Below are positions 17,301 through 25,387 of a DNA stretch of 47,690 nt, one piece after another. The DNA comes from Candidatus Thorarchaeota archaeon (GTDB lineage Archaea; Asgardarchaeota; Thorarchaeia; Thorarchaeales; Thorarchaeaceae). The notes beneath the pieces are model-generated. The model saw nothing but the letters and a program-made list of their open reading frames with translations, was not told the DNA's origin and did not search any database. How positions within the stretch are numbered: position 1 is the stretch's first letter; every line of letters begins with the position of its first letter. Made by a program: the position numbers and the translations under genes. Location: NCBI GenBank assembly GCA_016841005.1, contig JAEORG010000007.1, positions 1 to 47,690 of the forward strand. The letters are read 5' to 3'.

Positions 17301-18242
17301 TAAGTTGGCTTGAGAAACTATAATTGCTTGTCCCAACGACGAATCAAGATTCGTTGTCTTCTCCTTCAATGAATCAGACAGTCCAGTGAGTAATTCAGAC
17401 ACTGTATTAGAAGTTTCAAGTGCGCGAACATTCAGAGCTGCGGTGAGTTGCTCCGTACTAGTTTTTAAAACGTCCTCCGCACTTTTGAGAGCTTCTTGCA
17501 TGACTGATTTTGCGGTTGTTGCCAAAGCGTTTGCGTGAGCTTCAAAGTCTTTGACAGATTTTCCTGCACTGAGCTTTTCCTTTTTCAACCACTTATCAAA
17601 CTCTCTTCCGATTTTCTTTGATTTTCTCTGAAGGTCCTTCTGGCTCTTGTCTAATTCTTCTTGTAAGATTAGTAGTTTCTCACCGAGACTAGTATCAAGA
17701 GTTTCATTAAGACTGAGAAAAATATCTTGCAACCTCTGAGAATAGGAAAGAAGTACCTCTGATGAGAGATTTGTAATAACATCAATCTGGGATTTGACTG
17801 ATTTCGCTATACCAGTTTCGTATTTTTCAAGTGCAGTATTTAATTTGCCTGACTGCGTTTCATTAATTGCTAACAATTTCGACTGAACGGTGTCAATACT
17901 TTTCAGATTCTTTTGAAGAGTGGATTGAGTTTCACTACGGATTTTGTCTGAATCTTCAACAAAAGTATCCAATACTTCAGTCATTGGAAGTATTGGTGGT
18001 AATGCACGGTATACAGCAATAACACCATCAATCTTTTCAATCAAGCCTTTTGATTCAAGACTCTTTATGGACTTGTTCACCGCACTAAACGTTACGTCGA
18101 GGGTTTGTGAGATGGCACCCACAGTCATATTCCCTCCACGGATTATTGGTAGAAGTACCTCAGCTTCTGAGTTTGTTAGAGCGAGGGCTTCTTTCAGCTT
18201 TGGAATTGCTCTTATTGCAACAGGTTTACTCACTGTTCTCAC
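14340..18242 (-). CDS. Giant coiled-coil protein with TrmB-like head and tail
   Basis: 1300 residues. About 10-85 form a TrmB/MarR-type winged helix: LTNSEAEVLLPIIRGG, TVGAISQTLDVTFSAVNKSI, LESKGLIEKIDG, and VYRALPP, the usual exit from a TrmB helix-turn-helix. About 95-1165 are nearly continuous Ala/Ser/Thr/Glu/Lys heptads with few prolines and almost no Cys, predicted as coiled coil. The last 130 (SEELVAKPTKDTWYTSG to LGPKLV) resemble the PLD-like C-terminal domain of TrmB regulators (AEDSIIISVVSLDCL, HRRVLIVPQ). Ordinary TrmB proteins are about 250-350 residues, so the two domains are separated by roughly 1000 extra residues. Role unknown; long-range DNA organisation or tethering is speculation. 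Confidence 0.8.
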   Translation of the reverse strand: MRTVSKPVAIRAIPKLKEALALTNSEAEVLLPIIRGGNMTVGAISQTLDVTFSAVNKSIKSLESKGLIEKIDGVIAVYRALPPILPMTEVLDTFVEDSDKIRSETQSTLQKNLKSIDTVQSKLLAINETQSGKLNTALEKYETGIAKSVKSQIDVITNLSSEVLLSYSQRLQDIFLSLNETLDTSLGEKLLILQEELDKSQKDLQRKSKKIGREFDKWLKKEKLSAGKSVKDFEAHANALATTAKSVMQEALKSAEDVLKTSTEQLTAALNVRALETSNTVSELLTGLSDSLKEKTTNLDSSLGQAIIVSQANLEESAAQSRLNAETHSDSTKKKLDDAISATKLFTDTVKAWKTDVNEYMETAAQSVLAQLDQLSGSENAFLEVVNAALGGFIEKSNTLVSDEYKALRGLSRSFSTDTEVFINEARNSVLELLQGEIDGDLNRLQIASQNLLGKVENWNDKTTKGVDKKVNATVKEISGVLDTEAAELSSLADNIGSRLKSSFSSVRTTTETKNEAAIQSLKRSAKDHEVSLESKLADMATKYIDVIQQQVAEAKDLYQSLNARLNERLSQSTATMNSQVVKTQKEIDVAIEDQVNRIDRHSEEMRQEFHMRIEEITRQFLTLTQSVESTFNGLLSSQTVEARDLIASAHTEFRSALKSEMDLLDEDSIKLQQEFASEIGTQVDAVVESTAALKRTLDAFTSEKRTEISKSMQDTITGIESALNAAQESLAEIETGTVGQFVDNIQQVSKEFNVTLGVARDNVSERLTSIRDDTADLLAKNAVGVRNTVDAYLSEEKEVVQRIIGSTSTKLDALSTNNIKKATTQVEAFQSKLEMDQTATMTEREKSKKDVMKTIENRKSEAVVAFDAAKVWVESAMGNINTSLDALGTKMSNEILHVQNTLDKTSESAIASLRERNNQQIDRIEEIGRSFLGRAESQIKTSVNDFSAATEIAVNSAIDSLSEFPDRVTAETENASKKAIASNRERLEASETSTLQKVTDFEEVTKASSTEIESYFDRISDQVSKTRETAFEEIQQATVSSNQHAARKFESLGVDLKASLSSSSYELVEELVNDVSEKNTQIAESKEATVGEIDISVENTKSLRAKTISTTELAIQESATNWGKRAKAAISSASSTTDESLLEITENTRKVIDTLQAIHSASEELVAKPTKDTWYTSGKDEICAHLLDMSQRAEDSIIISVVSLDCLDIKKLSKVKAPHRRVLIVPQSEEQDEALESLKGWRIWETGSPLTLAIRDNSEILVGGQAESESPLCIVSTDEAYIKLFRDSLGPKLVSESTK

Positions 18243-18272
18243 CGCCGTTGGTTGATCATTTTCATTTAGAGG

Positions 18273-19079
18273 TCATCCTGTAGACTTCAGACCTGAGACT
18301 AAATTGAATGTTTCAACCAAATCAGAAACCATAACAGGAGTATTCATATCATCGGCAATAATCTCTATTCGAATTTCAATTGTCTTGTTAGTCGATTCAA
18401 CTTGTGTGCACTCAAATGAGCCAGGCAGTTTGCTGTTCATTGTTTCGACACTTTCAAGCTCAACTTTTGAACTTACACTGAATGTTAAATCCCACCAGTT
18501 CGAAGTGACAACAGATGCCTCTACCTTAATCTTCCTTGAATTAGAAAGAACATCAACGAAGAGATTGAATACATCGTAGCTTGTCAAAGGCTGCGTACTA
18601 GGATTGATAATAACAATCCCACGTGCGAAGTCGAAATGGAAAAGAAGTCCATCTCCAGCTACAAGCATATGATTCTTACTACTTGCAGTTGAGTAGTTTT
18701 TCCATTCTTTTTGGAATTTTGAGTTGAAATGTCTGATTGAACTGACCTTAAGCGTTGATAACAAGTCTTTGATTAAAAGACGTTTATCAAGGATTCCACG
18801 ACCTTTTCTATCTAGAATATATCGATTGAGTTGGTCAAGATACACGGAATAACAGAAACTCGGGAGATCCTGTGGCTCAACACCAAGTTCTATCAACATA
18901 TTGAGAAAGTTACGATTATTGCATGCAGGACGGACCGTACAGCTTAGTCGATCTTCCTGACAACTAGTACATTTAGCTTCATGAAGCTGCATTAGCTCTT
19001 TAGCTAAAACACTATCTGCTGGGATATTTAGAAGATGAATTCGTTCTGCTAATTCTGTATTGTGCTTGCTTATATCCAT
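18273..19079 (-). CDS. Hypothetical protein with Cys cluster, beside the giant coiled-coil gene
   Basis: 268 residues. An N-terminal cysteine group CTSCQEDRLSCTVRPACNN (about 35-53) may bind zinc or an Fe-S cluster. The middle is helical and basic (IRHFNSKFQKEWKNY); the C-terminal 110 residues look like a beta-rich domain (KVEASVVTSNWWDLTFSVS, NKTIEIRIEIIADD). It lies 30 nt upstream of the giant TrmB-like gene on the same strand and is probably co-transcribed with it, so it may be a partner. No family recognised. Confidence 0.7.
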   Translation of the reverse strand: MDISKHNTELAERIHLLNIPADSVLAKELMQLHEAKCTSCQEDRLSCTVRPACNNRNFLNMLIELGVEPQDLPSFCYSVYLDQLNRYILDRKGRGILDKRLLIKDLLSTLKVSSIRHFNSKFQKEWKNYSTASSKNHMLVAGDGLLFHFDFARGIVIINPSTQPLTSYDVFNLFVDVLSNSRKIKVEASVVTSNWWDLTFSVSSKVELESVETMNSKLPGSFECTQVESTNKTIEIRIEIIADDMNTPVMVSDLVETFNLVSGLKSTG

Positions 19080-19256
19080 CTTACATTCAACTCGTTATTC
19101 CTATTTTACACTGCTCGAGTGAAAGACTTGTACTTTCGTTTGTCGACCATACGAAATCCTTGTACAGGTTTCATTTAGCTCGTCTGTATCTGAACGAGAT
19201 AAACATATGCTCTACGCATTGTTATTTGAAAGCCAATGAAGCCCCTGTGATACATA

Positions 19257-20345
19257 CTATTTTTCAGATGCTATCCTTTTCAGCTTAGAAGTCCAGTCCC
19301 TTAGGTCTTTATTCAGCCGTGCAATGTCATTCTCGTTTAATGTTGCAGTGGGAGGATATGATTTCAATTCAGTTGCCCGTTTTCCAAATTGGAACAGAAC
19401 AGGAGTATGACCTTTAATCATTGTAGTTAGCTCATCTCTTGCTTCTTCGAGTGCCTTGGCCATCTCCTTCGCCTCTGTTTGAGGTTTTACTTTGCTGAGT
19501 AATCGTTTCATTAACTCATCAACAGAGGATGCTGAAGCTTTTAGTACTGCATCTACTTCGGGTTCATTATCGTCAGTCCTGGAAGACAGATCTGAAACAA
19601 TAGGAGATCCAGATTTTAAAATCTCAACCGCCTCTGCAATATCCTCAGCTGCTTTGTTGTACTTGCGTTCAATATCATCCAGCTGCCTTACGATAATTCC
19701 TACAATCTCTTTGGTCTCAATGAATGATGACGCGATATCATCAACCTTCTCCTCTAAAGCTGATAAACCTGCTACGTATTGTTGTAAATCGTCTATTTTC
19801 TTGCTAATGACTTCGGAAGCCTCAGAATCATTTGTTCCTTCAACCGATATGGATAATTCAGAAAGCGTATCGACGAGGCCATCAACTTTTTCGCTTACAG
19901 TTCCTATCTCATCAGATTTGCTTAAACTCTTCAAGACCTCGTCTATGTCTTTAATTGCAATAAGCAGGTCATCAATTTTCTTAAACAAGACCTCGGTTTC
20001 TTTTGATGCCTTGATATCTTCAACGTCGCCTTCGACTTTCTTTATTTGGTCACCAACTTCACCAATTTTGGAAGCTAAAGTTTCAATATCTTTTGTTGAA
20101 CTTCGATCTTCTACAACCTTAGTACCAACTGATTCAACTGCTTTTGTTATATTATCTATTTTTGGAACATCCGCCACTATTTCCCTTATATTATCAACTT
20201 CCTTTCCAAGATCATCCAATTTCTTGGACATCTCATTGATTGTTGAGAGAGATTCTAGTGTCTTGTTTATACTCGCTATCTCTTTGGAGAGAGCATCTAC
20301 TTTCTTTTCAACTCCAGCTATTGATTCATTATTATCTGGCGCCAT
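19257..20345 (-). CDS. Coiled-coil protein
   Basis: 362 residues with repeated heptad segments of the form EKKVDALSKEI, KKLDDLGKEV, EKVDGLVDTL, KKIDDLQQYV and EKVDDIASSF through about residue 230. A short linker and a C-terminal helical domain (about 265-360, KALEEARDELTTMIKGHTP, ARLNKDLRDWTSKLKRI) follow. There is no membrane segment, Cys or nucleotide-binding motif. The ATG has only a weak upstream site. It lies in the run of coiled-coil genes but is separated by 177 nt from the Cys-cluster gene and 110 nt from dtdA, so it may have its own promoter. Function unknown. Confidence 0.7.
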   Translation of the reverse strand: MAPDNNESIAGVEKKVDALSKEIASINKTLESLSTINEMSKKLDDLGKEVDNIREIVADVPKIDNITKAVESVGTKVVEDRSSTKDIETLASKIGEVGDQIKKVEGDVEDIKASKETEVLFKKIDDLLIAIKDIDEVLKSLSKSDEIGTVSEKVDGLVDTLSELSISVEGTNDSEASEVISKKIDDLQQYVAGLSALEEKVDDIASSFIETKEIVGIIVRQLDDIERKYNKAAEDIAEAVEILKSGSPIVSDLSSRTDDNEPEVDAVLKASASSVDELMKRLLSKVKPQTEAKEMAKALEEARDELTTMIKGHTPVLFQFGKRATELKSYPPTATLNENDIARLNKDLRDWTSKLKRIASEK

Positions 20346-20455
20346 GTTCTCCCCTGCATCGATGATGTGGAATCAGTAAAATAAATCCTTGTTTTTAGCC
20401 TTTCGGACATCTGACTTTAATCCATTTACTTCACAAATATACACAAAATCAAAAA

Positions 20456-21295
20456 TCACATACGCTTAGCTCGAATTAATTCTATGTCAAGGTCCTCTAA
20501 GATAGGTAATAGATGCTCTCTTTGGCTTTGATTAGTACCTTTCCAATCAATTACAGCTCCTTTGATACGCTCAACACTTCGAATAGTCATCAGTTTAATT
20601 ACTGAAGGGGATATCTCTGATAACGAATATTTTGGCGCGATATGACCAAATAGGATATTCTTGTCAAGCACAAGTTTGTTAAATTTGGATACATAATGCG
20701 TACCACCAAATCCAATATAGCACTCTGATTGAATTGGAGCAATTACGCAATCCATTGCTGCTGCAGCAACAGCTCTCGCACCTTCCTGATGTTTCCAATA
20801 TTCTTCATTACTACCTAGTTCAATAAACAAGAGAGGTGTATTCATGGATGTTGGTCCGTGATGAGTTGCCTCCATGGTGACGTCAAACAATTCTAGGCCT
20901 CTTTGTTCTCGCTCGCGGTATAGAGATTTGAGTGCAGTGGAAATTAGAGAGGCAATAGAGATTGACAATGAGTGTGGACTACCTCCAAATAACGCCTCAG
21001 ATCCCAGATTACCTGTACTATGTGTAAGTAATGCAGGTTGCCCAGATTCAGCTCGATGCCTTGAACAGAAGATGTACACTTCTGCATCGAAATAATTCTC
21101 CAAATGATTCGTGTCTACCATGTCGCGAGAGGAGGTTATCAGCAATGTCCCGTCTTTTCTAGTTAAGACTGGATGTCCATCAAACGAATCGTCAGTTTCT
21201 GAGAAGGCATAATCATCTATTAGTGCATCTCGGATTGTTAGACTTGCTGGATCTTTTTCGGAAGTCACAAGTAATCGCAAGTGCTCATTCCTCAA
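20456..21295 (-). CDS. dtdA: D-aminoacyl-tRNA deacylase, DtdA/DTD2 (GEK1) family
   Basis: 279 residues, full length. Characteristic elements: YIFCSRHRAESGQPALLTHSTGN (here in two parts), EATHHGPTSMNTPLLFIELGS, and CYIGFGGTHYVSKFNKLVL, as in the archaeal and plant DTD2 family. The enzyme hydrolyses D-amino acids mischarged on tRNA and removes N-ethyl adducts, a proofreading job in the cytoplasm. Translation appears to begin at a TTG two bases after the stop of the upstream coiled-coil gene; no in-frame ATG occurs near the start, so coupling to that gene is likely. It is the only recognisable housekeeping gene inside the coiled-coil cluster. Confidence 0.88.
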   Translation of the reverse strand: MRNEHLRLLVTSEKDPASLTIRDALIDDYAFSETDDSFDGHPVLTRKDGTLLITSSRDMVDTNHLENYFDAEVYIFCSRHRAESGQPALLTHSTGNLGSEALFGGSPHSLSISIASLISTALKSLYREREQRGLELFDVTMEATHHGPTSMNTPLLFIELGSNEEYWKHQEGARAVAAAAMDCVIAPIQSECYIGFGGTHYVSKFNKLVLDKNILFGHIAPKYSLSEISPSVIKLMTIRSVERIKGAVIDWKGTNQSQREHLLPILEDLDIELIRAKRM

Positions 21296-21297
21296 AG

Positions 21298-22536
21298 TTA
21301 TTCTATTTTACACATTTCTAGGAGAGGTACAAGTCCCAATGTTTCCACCTCGATTTCAATCCTCTCTTCAAACGCTTCATGTATTTCTGTTGACACACGA
21401 CTCTTGAAATCCTCAAACTTGGCAATCTCGCGGCGTATATCATCTCCAATTTTTAAGAGGTCATTTTTGTGATATTCGAGATTCTTGGAAGCTTCATCAA
21501 GAGCATCAGATAGTTCCTTGTTTTTGGTGTAAACATCCGAACCTGCGTATTTTGTTCTCTTTTCTTCAACAGCCTTTGCTTTTTCTTGAAATTTCTTGAG
21601 AGATCCATTGTGTATGGCTTGGATTTCTTCAATAGACCTTCTCGCAAGTCTGTCTTTTAATTTTAGTTTGCCGCTTTCAATAGCTGATTCAAGGCCATCA
21701 AGACCCTCAGTTAGTGCGGGATAACCATCTGGTTCATTTACAATCGCAGTGAATGGATCCTCGAAATAATCAATAAGAGCTTTCTGCCCATTTGGACTCA
21801 TACGAACGCCTGTATCTGTCTGGTTGAATTTCTTGACTGTTTTTTTTAATGTGTTCAGCTTCATTCTTAGAAGACCTGCAATGTGTTCGGATTCGTCATC
21901 AAGATTAAGCAACTCTGCAACATTGGATGTTTCTGTAAACTCATCATGTGCCTTCTTTGCTGCATCATATTCAATCTGTGCTTGCCTTATCTTTTGTTTG
22001 ACCTGTTTGATTTGATCATTATAGATTTCAGTGCCATATGTAATATCCTTCATCGTTGTGATTCGCCCATGGATTCTCTCAAGGTCTTTTACCCAGCTGT
22101 ATTCGAAGAGTAGTTTACTTGTTTTCTTCATCTCGTTTATCAATTCGTTAACATACTTGTTCAGTTCACTGATTGTGCCCTTGTGTTTCTTATCCATCCT
22201 ACGAATCCATCGAGCACCAGCACCGTAAATTTCTTGAACAAAATACTGCACATCTTCTTGCATCTGTTCAGTACTCTCATAGGTTACTTCTTGTTGTAAT
22301 TCTAAGGTGGCTACAATACTATTGATTTTATCAGCAAATCTTGAAAGAGTGCCTTGTGACTCCTCATCCTCTTTTTCGCTTGCCTCTTTCAGATTTGCTG
22401 CTACAGCTTTAATATCAATTGCTGCCTGTTTCACAATCTTATAGCTCTTCTCAGCCAGTTTTCTGAAGTCTTTACTTTTGTCAGCAAGCTTCTTGAGGTA
22501 CCATTTCTCAAGTTCAGTTATTGTCATAGTTCTCAT
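21298..22536 (-). CDS. Coiled-coil protein upstream of dtdA
   Basis: 412 residues, almost entirely helical and rich in Lys/Glu. Two long coiled-coil sections (about 20-200 and 300-400) flank a middle piece with GVRMSPNGQKALIDYFEDP. ELEKWYLKKLADKSKDFRKLAEKSYKIV near the start looks like an amphipathic anchor. No membrane helix, P-loop or Cys motif. The layout loosely resembles BAR- or SMC-hinge-less coiled-coil proteins, but I cannot assign a family. First gene of the dtdA transcription unit; the next gene upstream is divergent. Confidence 0.75.
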   Translation of the reverse strand: MRTMTITELEKWYLKKLADKSKDFRKLAEKSYKIVKQAAIDIKAVAANLKEASEKEDEESQGTLSRFADKINSIVATLELQQEVTYESTEQMQEDVQYFVQEIYGAGARWIRRMDKKHKGTISELNKYVNELINEMKKTSKLLFEYSWVKDLERIHGRITTMKDITYGTEIYNDQIKQVKQKIRQAQIEYDAAKKAHDEFTETSNVAELLNLDDESEHIAGLLRMKLNTLKKTVKKFNQTDTGVRMSPNGQKALIDYFEDPFTAIVNEPDGYPALTEGLDGLESAIESGKLKLKDRLARRSIEEIQAIHNGSLKKFQEKAKAVEEKRTKYAGSDVYTKNKELSDALDEASKNLEYHKNDLLKIGDDIRREIAKFEDFKSRVSTEIHEAFEERIEIEVETLGLVPLLEMCKIE

Positions 22537-22644
22537 CGCAGAGGCACACCTAAACGATTGCGTTTTTCTTAGCCTACTTTATAGACCTTACGAAAGACGA
22601 CTTCTTGAACTAGAAGAAACGAATGAAGTTCAATAGACGAGTGT

Positions 22645-22652
22645 TTATATCG
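22645..22652 (+). promoter_or_regulatory. TATA box of the UGA-interrupted ORF
   Basis: TTTATATC lies 43-50 nt before the ATG at 22695. Transcription would start near 22675, leaving a leader of about 20 nt that contains a GGTG ribosome binding site (GTGGTGTATC) just before the ATG. This placement favours the ATG at 22695 over the TTG at 22809 as the original start. Confidence 0.45.
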
Positions 22653-22694
22653 CATCGAATACCAGTTATGTGTGCATAGGAACAGTGGTGTATC

Positions 22695-23495
22695 ATGTCT
22701 GAAATCTTGGACACCGGAAATCGATGTCCGAGACTTGATGCTGCCTACACCCTTGAGTGCACATCTTGAGGAACAGGTCGCAATGGTCTCTTCATCAAAA
22801 GGCTCAGCTTGATTGATCAAGAAGGCTATGATCGATTGTTGCTTAGGAATCCAGCCAATTACAAAGCAGGTTTCTGGGCAACCTTCATTCATGATGGACA
22901 ACCTCATGTCATCTGTTCGAATGAACCTCCCGATAGGATGATGAGTGAGGAGTTTCCTGGAAAAGGAATAGCAAGGATTCGCTCCAGCTTTCAAGAAAAT
23001 GGATATTCTCCATTCCTAGAATTGGAGGATACTATATGGAGTTGGAATAAGCCATTGCTTTTCTGGCGCCATGCTGTGAGAAATACCACTAATCAGGAAA
23101 TCGATGACTTCCGCATGTATCTGCTGATGGACTTTGACATCAATGGTCCAGAGAGCTACAAGGATGACATGGGTCGGTACGATCCTGAAACAGGTCATAT
23201 GACTGTCTGGGATGAGAATCGCCTCTATGTCAAGATGTCATCTCGACCACAACCTGATTCATGGGACATCTCAAGTCCAGTGAAGCTGAAAGTCGATGAA
23301 ATTCATCGCGACTTAAAACGTACACTTGAGAAAGGGCCACAGGATATCGTGGTCGGACTGCAATGGAATCTTGGAAACATCCAATCTGGTGAGAGTGCCA
23401 AAGTGGATGTTGCAATAGCGGCAGCAGATGGTCTCGGAGAGGTGAGAGATCTCATGCATGTTGCATGGGATCAATTTGACATGAAGATGCAATGA
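22695..23495 (+). CDS. Unknown protein, ORF interrupted by one in-frame UGA
   Basis: From the ATG at 22695 the frame reads MSEILDTGNRC to ECTS, meets a TGA at 22767-22769, and continues without further stops to 23495 (266 codons if the TGA is read through). Promoter and ribosome binding site fit the first ATG, so the gene once, or still, began there. Read through, the TGA forms C-x-x-U, a selenoprotein-like motif. Simpler explanations are a nonsense mutation or base error; a TTG at 22809 could give a shortened protein of 228 residues. The body is beta-rich (LFWRHAVRNTTNQEIDDFRM) and perhaps a sugar-binding-type sandwich; I do not recognise it. Confidence 0.5.
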
Positions 23496-23602
23496 AACGG
23501 AGGGAAAAAATGAATCCTCTGTTGAGCAAGGGGAAGCACCCCATCTTCTGTCACTCACCTCAAAAGAATCAGAAATGGACCCTGACGAGTCCATCTCAAA
23601 GA

Positions 23603-23962
23603 TTACGATTCGACCTCACTCAAGTGCTTAACCACCATGACTGCCTCTTCTGTGAATTTTGCAGGTTCACCTCTATTGATTGCATTACCACCATAGAGAA
23701 ATCCCAAATCCACTAGAGTTCGTAGATTCCATTTTACTGTGCTGTAAGGAACACTTGTTTTCCGAGAGACCAAATCAGCTAATGCAGTCAGTGTCAAATC
23801 TCTATATTGTAAATAGTGAACACTTGACTTCAGAACTGTCTTTTGAGTAGGACTTAACCTAGCCTCAGCTAATTTTAGAAATGCCGATTGTAGACTTTCA
23901 AAAGAAGGTCCATCGGGAGCTCGTTCACACATCGAACAGGCCATAGGCCTACTGGAGAACAT
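23603..23962 (-). CDS. Winged-helix transcriptional regulator with N-terminal Cys pair
   Basis: About 119 residues. After CSMC near the N-terminus comes a helical stretch and then a winged helix: LSPTQKTVLKSSVHYL, TLTALADLVSRKTSVPYSTVKWNLRTLVDLGFLYGG, and a wing ending RGEPAKFTEEAVMVV. The CxxC could make it redox- or metal-responsive. The frame is open to a GTG at 23992, but the ATG at 23962 has AAGGTGA directly before it and I prefer it. It converges on the UGA-interrupted ORF. Target genes are not visible. Confidence 0.75.
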   Translation of the reverse strand: MFSSRPMACSMCERAPDGPSFESLQSAFLKLAEARLSPTQKTVLKSSVHYLQYRDLTLTALADLVSRKTSVPYSTVKWNLRTLVDLGFLYGGNAINRGEPAKFTEEAVMVVKHLSEVES

Positions 23963-24131
23963 ACTCACCTTTTCTGGTGATTTGATACTCACCTGTTGGA
24001 CTATTGACCCGACATCGATGGGCGTCTGATGCAGTTGTATCTACACCCATTTTGCTTTTTCACCTCTTTTACTTAAGGGTCAATTAGCAGAATCAGTTGT
24101 TTGTACTTAAGTTTTTGTTACAATGTTATTA

Positions 24132-24683
24132 TCAGAGGAAATCCTCAGGAATCTCTAAACCAAGACTCTGCAATTTTGAGAAACCTTTGGAATATAGACT
24201 CATGTGATGTCGAATATCTTCTTCAGTTGTGGCTATTGCTTCTAAAGAAACTACAACTTCTTCTAAACCACCTGTTTGATAATCATCCAACATATTGCTC
24301 ATTATATCACTCATTGCTAGGATTCTTTCTTGAAGCTGAGCATTTAGGTCAATCATAGACCGTACAGTTTCTTGGGTTTCGGGATTTGGCATAAAAGGAA
24401 GAAAGTCTTCAAGTGCTACACCAGCCTCACGGCATTTATCTACTCGACCGGGGATGATTTCAGAAATCATATTATTCATCCACCCAACACGTTCAGCACT
24501 AGTCAAACTCTGGAGACCTTCCATCGAGAAGTATCCTGTCCATGGCATAAATTCAGTACTCTCGTAGTTTATCCATTCATCGAATGCATTGAGTACACGA
24601 CGCCATCCTTCTGCTGTTTCTGACACAACCATCCACCTTGCTGCTTTGTCAGCAACGGAGGATATAAAGTAACGTGCATTCAT
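24132..24683 (-). CDS. Helical hypothetical protein, divergent from the nuclease-like gene
   Basis: 183 residues from MNARYFISSVADKAARW. It is mostly helical with several Trp and Met (MPWTGYFSMEGLQSLTSAERVGWM) and an acidic C-terminal half; no Cys-metal motif, signal peptide or clear membrane helix is seen. The frame is open further upstream to 24770, but that would overlap the divergent nuclease-like gene by nearly 80 nt, and the Met at 24683 begins the plausible domain. Only 11 nt separate the two divergent ATG codons. No family recognised. Confidence 0.65.
   Translation of the reverse strand: MNARYFISSVADKAARWMVVSETAEGWRRVLNAFDEWINYESTEFMPWTGYFSMEGLQSLTSAERVGWMNNMISEIIPGRVDKCREAGVALEDFLPFMPNPETQETVRSMIDLNAQLQERILAMSDIMSNMLDDYQTGGLEEVVVSLEAIATTEEDIRHHMSLYSKGFSKLQSLGLEIPEDFL
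24662..24669 (+). promoter_or_regulatory. TATA box of the nuclease-like gene, inside the divergent gene
   Basis: ATATAAAG is centred about 30 nt upstream of the ATG at 24695, the spacing of a leaderless archaeal mRNA. It lies within the first codons of the minus-strand gene that starts at 24683. Confidence 0.5.
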
Positions 24684-24694
24684 GTAAAATTGGC

Positions 24695-25387
24695 ATGAAC
24701 GAGAATATCCAAGAAACCCTGGTATCAATTCTAAAACAATCGAAGAATGATAATGCAATTTATTCTCCAAAAGGGCTGACGATACGGGTCTTTGAAGAGG
24801 TCGGTGTAAACCAAGAATCGGATGGTAGATGGATTCTTACTCGCGAACAGCGTATTGCAATTGCACTAAAAGCAATCTCATTGGGTGTTGAGCCAGAAAT
24901 AGTCGTTATGAATATGAATTGGAAAGACTTCGAAGGTTTAATTGCTCAAGTTCTAACAGAAAATAACTATGATTGCACTGAGAGTTTTAGAAGAAGAGGA
25001 ACTAAGCTAGAAGAAGGAATGGAAATAGATGTCATTGGGGTAAAGGGAGATTCGATTCTTGTAATAGATGCAAAGATGTGGGGATTAAGGAAATCAAAAG
25101 TTTCAGCATTGATAGAAGCGGTAAAGAAACAGATTATCCGAACTGAGCGATTAGCAGATCAACTTGAAAACTTGACAACGAGATTATCAAATCTGAAACC
25201 TCGTAGATATTCTCTGTATCCCATCATGGTTACGTGGCTAGTTGAAGATGTCAAATTCTACGAAGGCGTACCCGTGGTGCCGATATTCAAACTCAATGCC
25301 TTCCTTCAAGAATTACCACGTTTTCAAGATATGGTCATTTCGATTGAAGGAGTACTTGAATCCAAGATGCAACAGACCAAACTATAA
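24695..25387 (+). CDS. PD-(D/E)XK nuclease-superfamily protein (Mrr/NERD-like)
   Basis: About 230 residues. The centre shows a restriction-endonuclease fold: WKDFEGLIAQVLTENNYDC, then EEGMEIDVIGV and ILVIDAKMWG, giving the acidic residue after the first strand and the D-x-K (DAK) pair of the active site. A preceding winged-helix-like stretch (TREQRIAIALKAISLGVEP) may contact DNA. A C-terminal coiled region (VSALIEAVKKQIIRTERLADQLENL) follows. Such proteins cut or bind DNA in restriction or repair; no methylase is nearby, so classical restriction-modification is not supported. The ATG at 24695 is favoured over the GTG at 24674 because of the TATA box 30 nt upstream. Confidence 0.7.
   Translation: MNENIQETLVSILKQSKNDNAIYSPKGLTIRVFEEVGVNQESDGRWILTREQRIAIALKAISLGVEPEIVVMNMNWKDFEGLIAQVLTENNYDCTESFRRRGTKLEEGMEIDVIGVKGDSILVIDAKMWGLRKSKVSALIEAVKKQIIRTERLADQLENLTTRLSNLKPRRYSLYPIMVTWLVEDVKFYEGVPVVPIFKLNAFLQELPRFQDMVISIEGVLESKMQQTKL

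Noticed and set aside
19492..20379. 295-codon plus-strand ORF
   Set aside because: Antisense to the coiled-coil gene; its Ser/Thr-rich product is the mirror of Glu/Lys/Asp codons and no promoter or family supports it.
22569..22994. 141-codon minus-strand ORF
   Set aside because: Antisense to the UGA-interrupted ORF; it contains no recognisable domain and the plus strand has a promoter and ribosome site.
23492..23716. 74-codon plus-strand ORF with ATGA overlap and GGAGGG before an internal ATG
   Set aside because: The start region is tempting, but it overlaps the 3' end of the winged-helix gene and its product has no recognisable domain. Possibly a remnant; not called.
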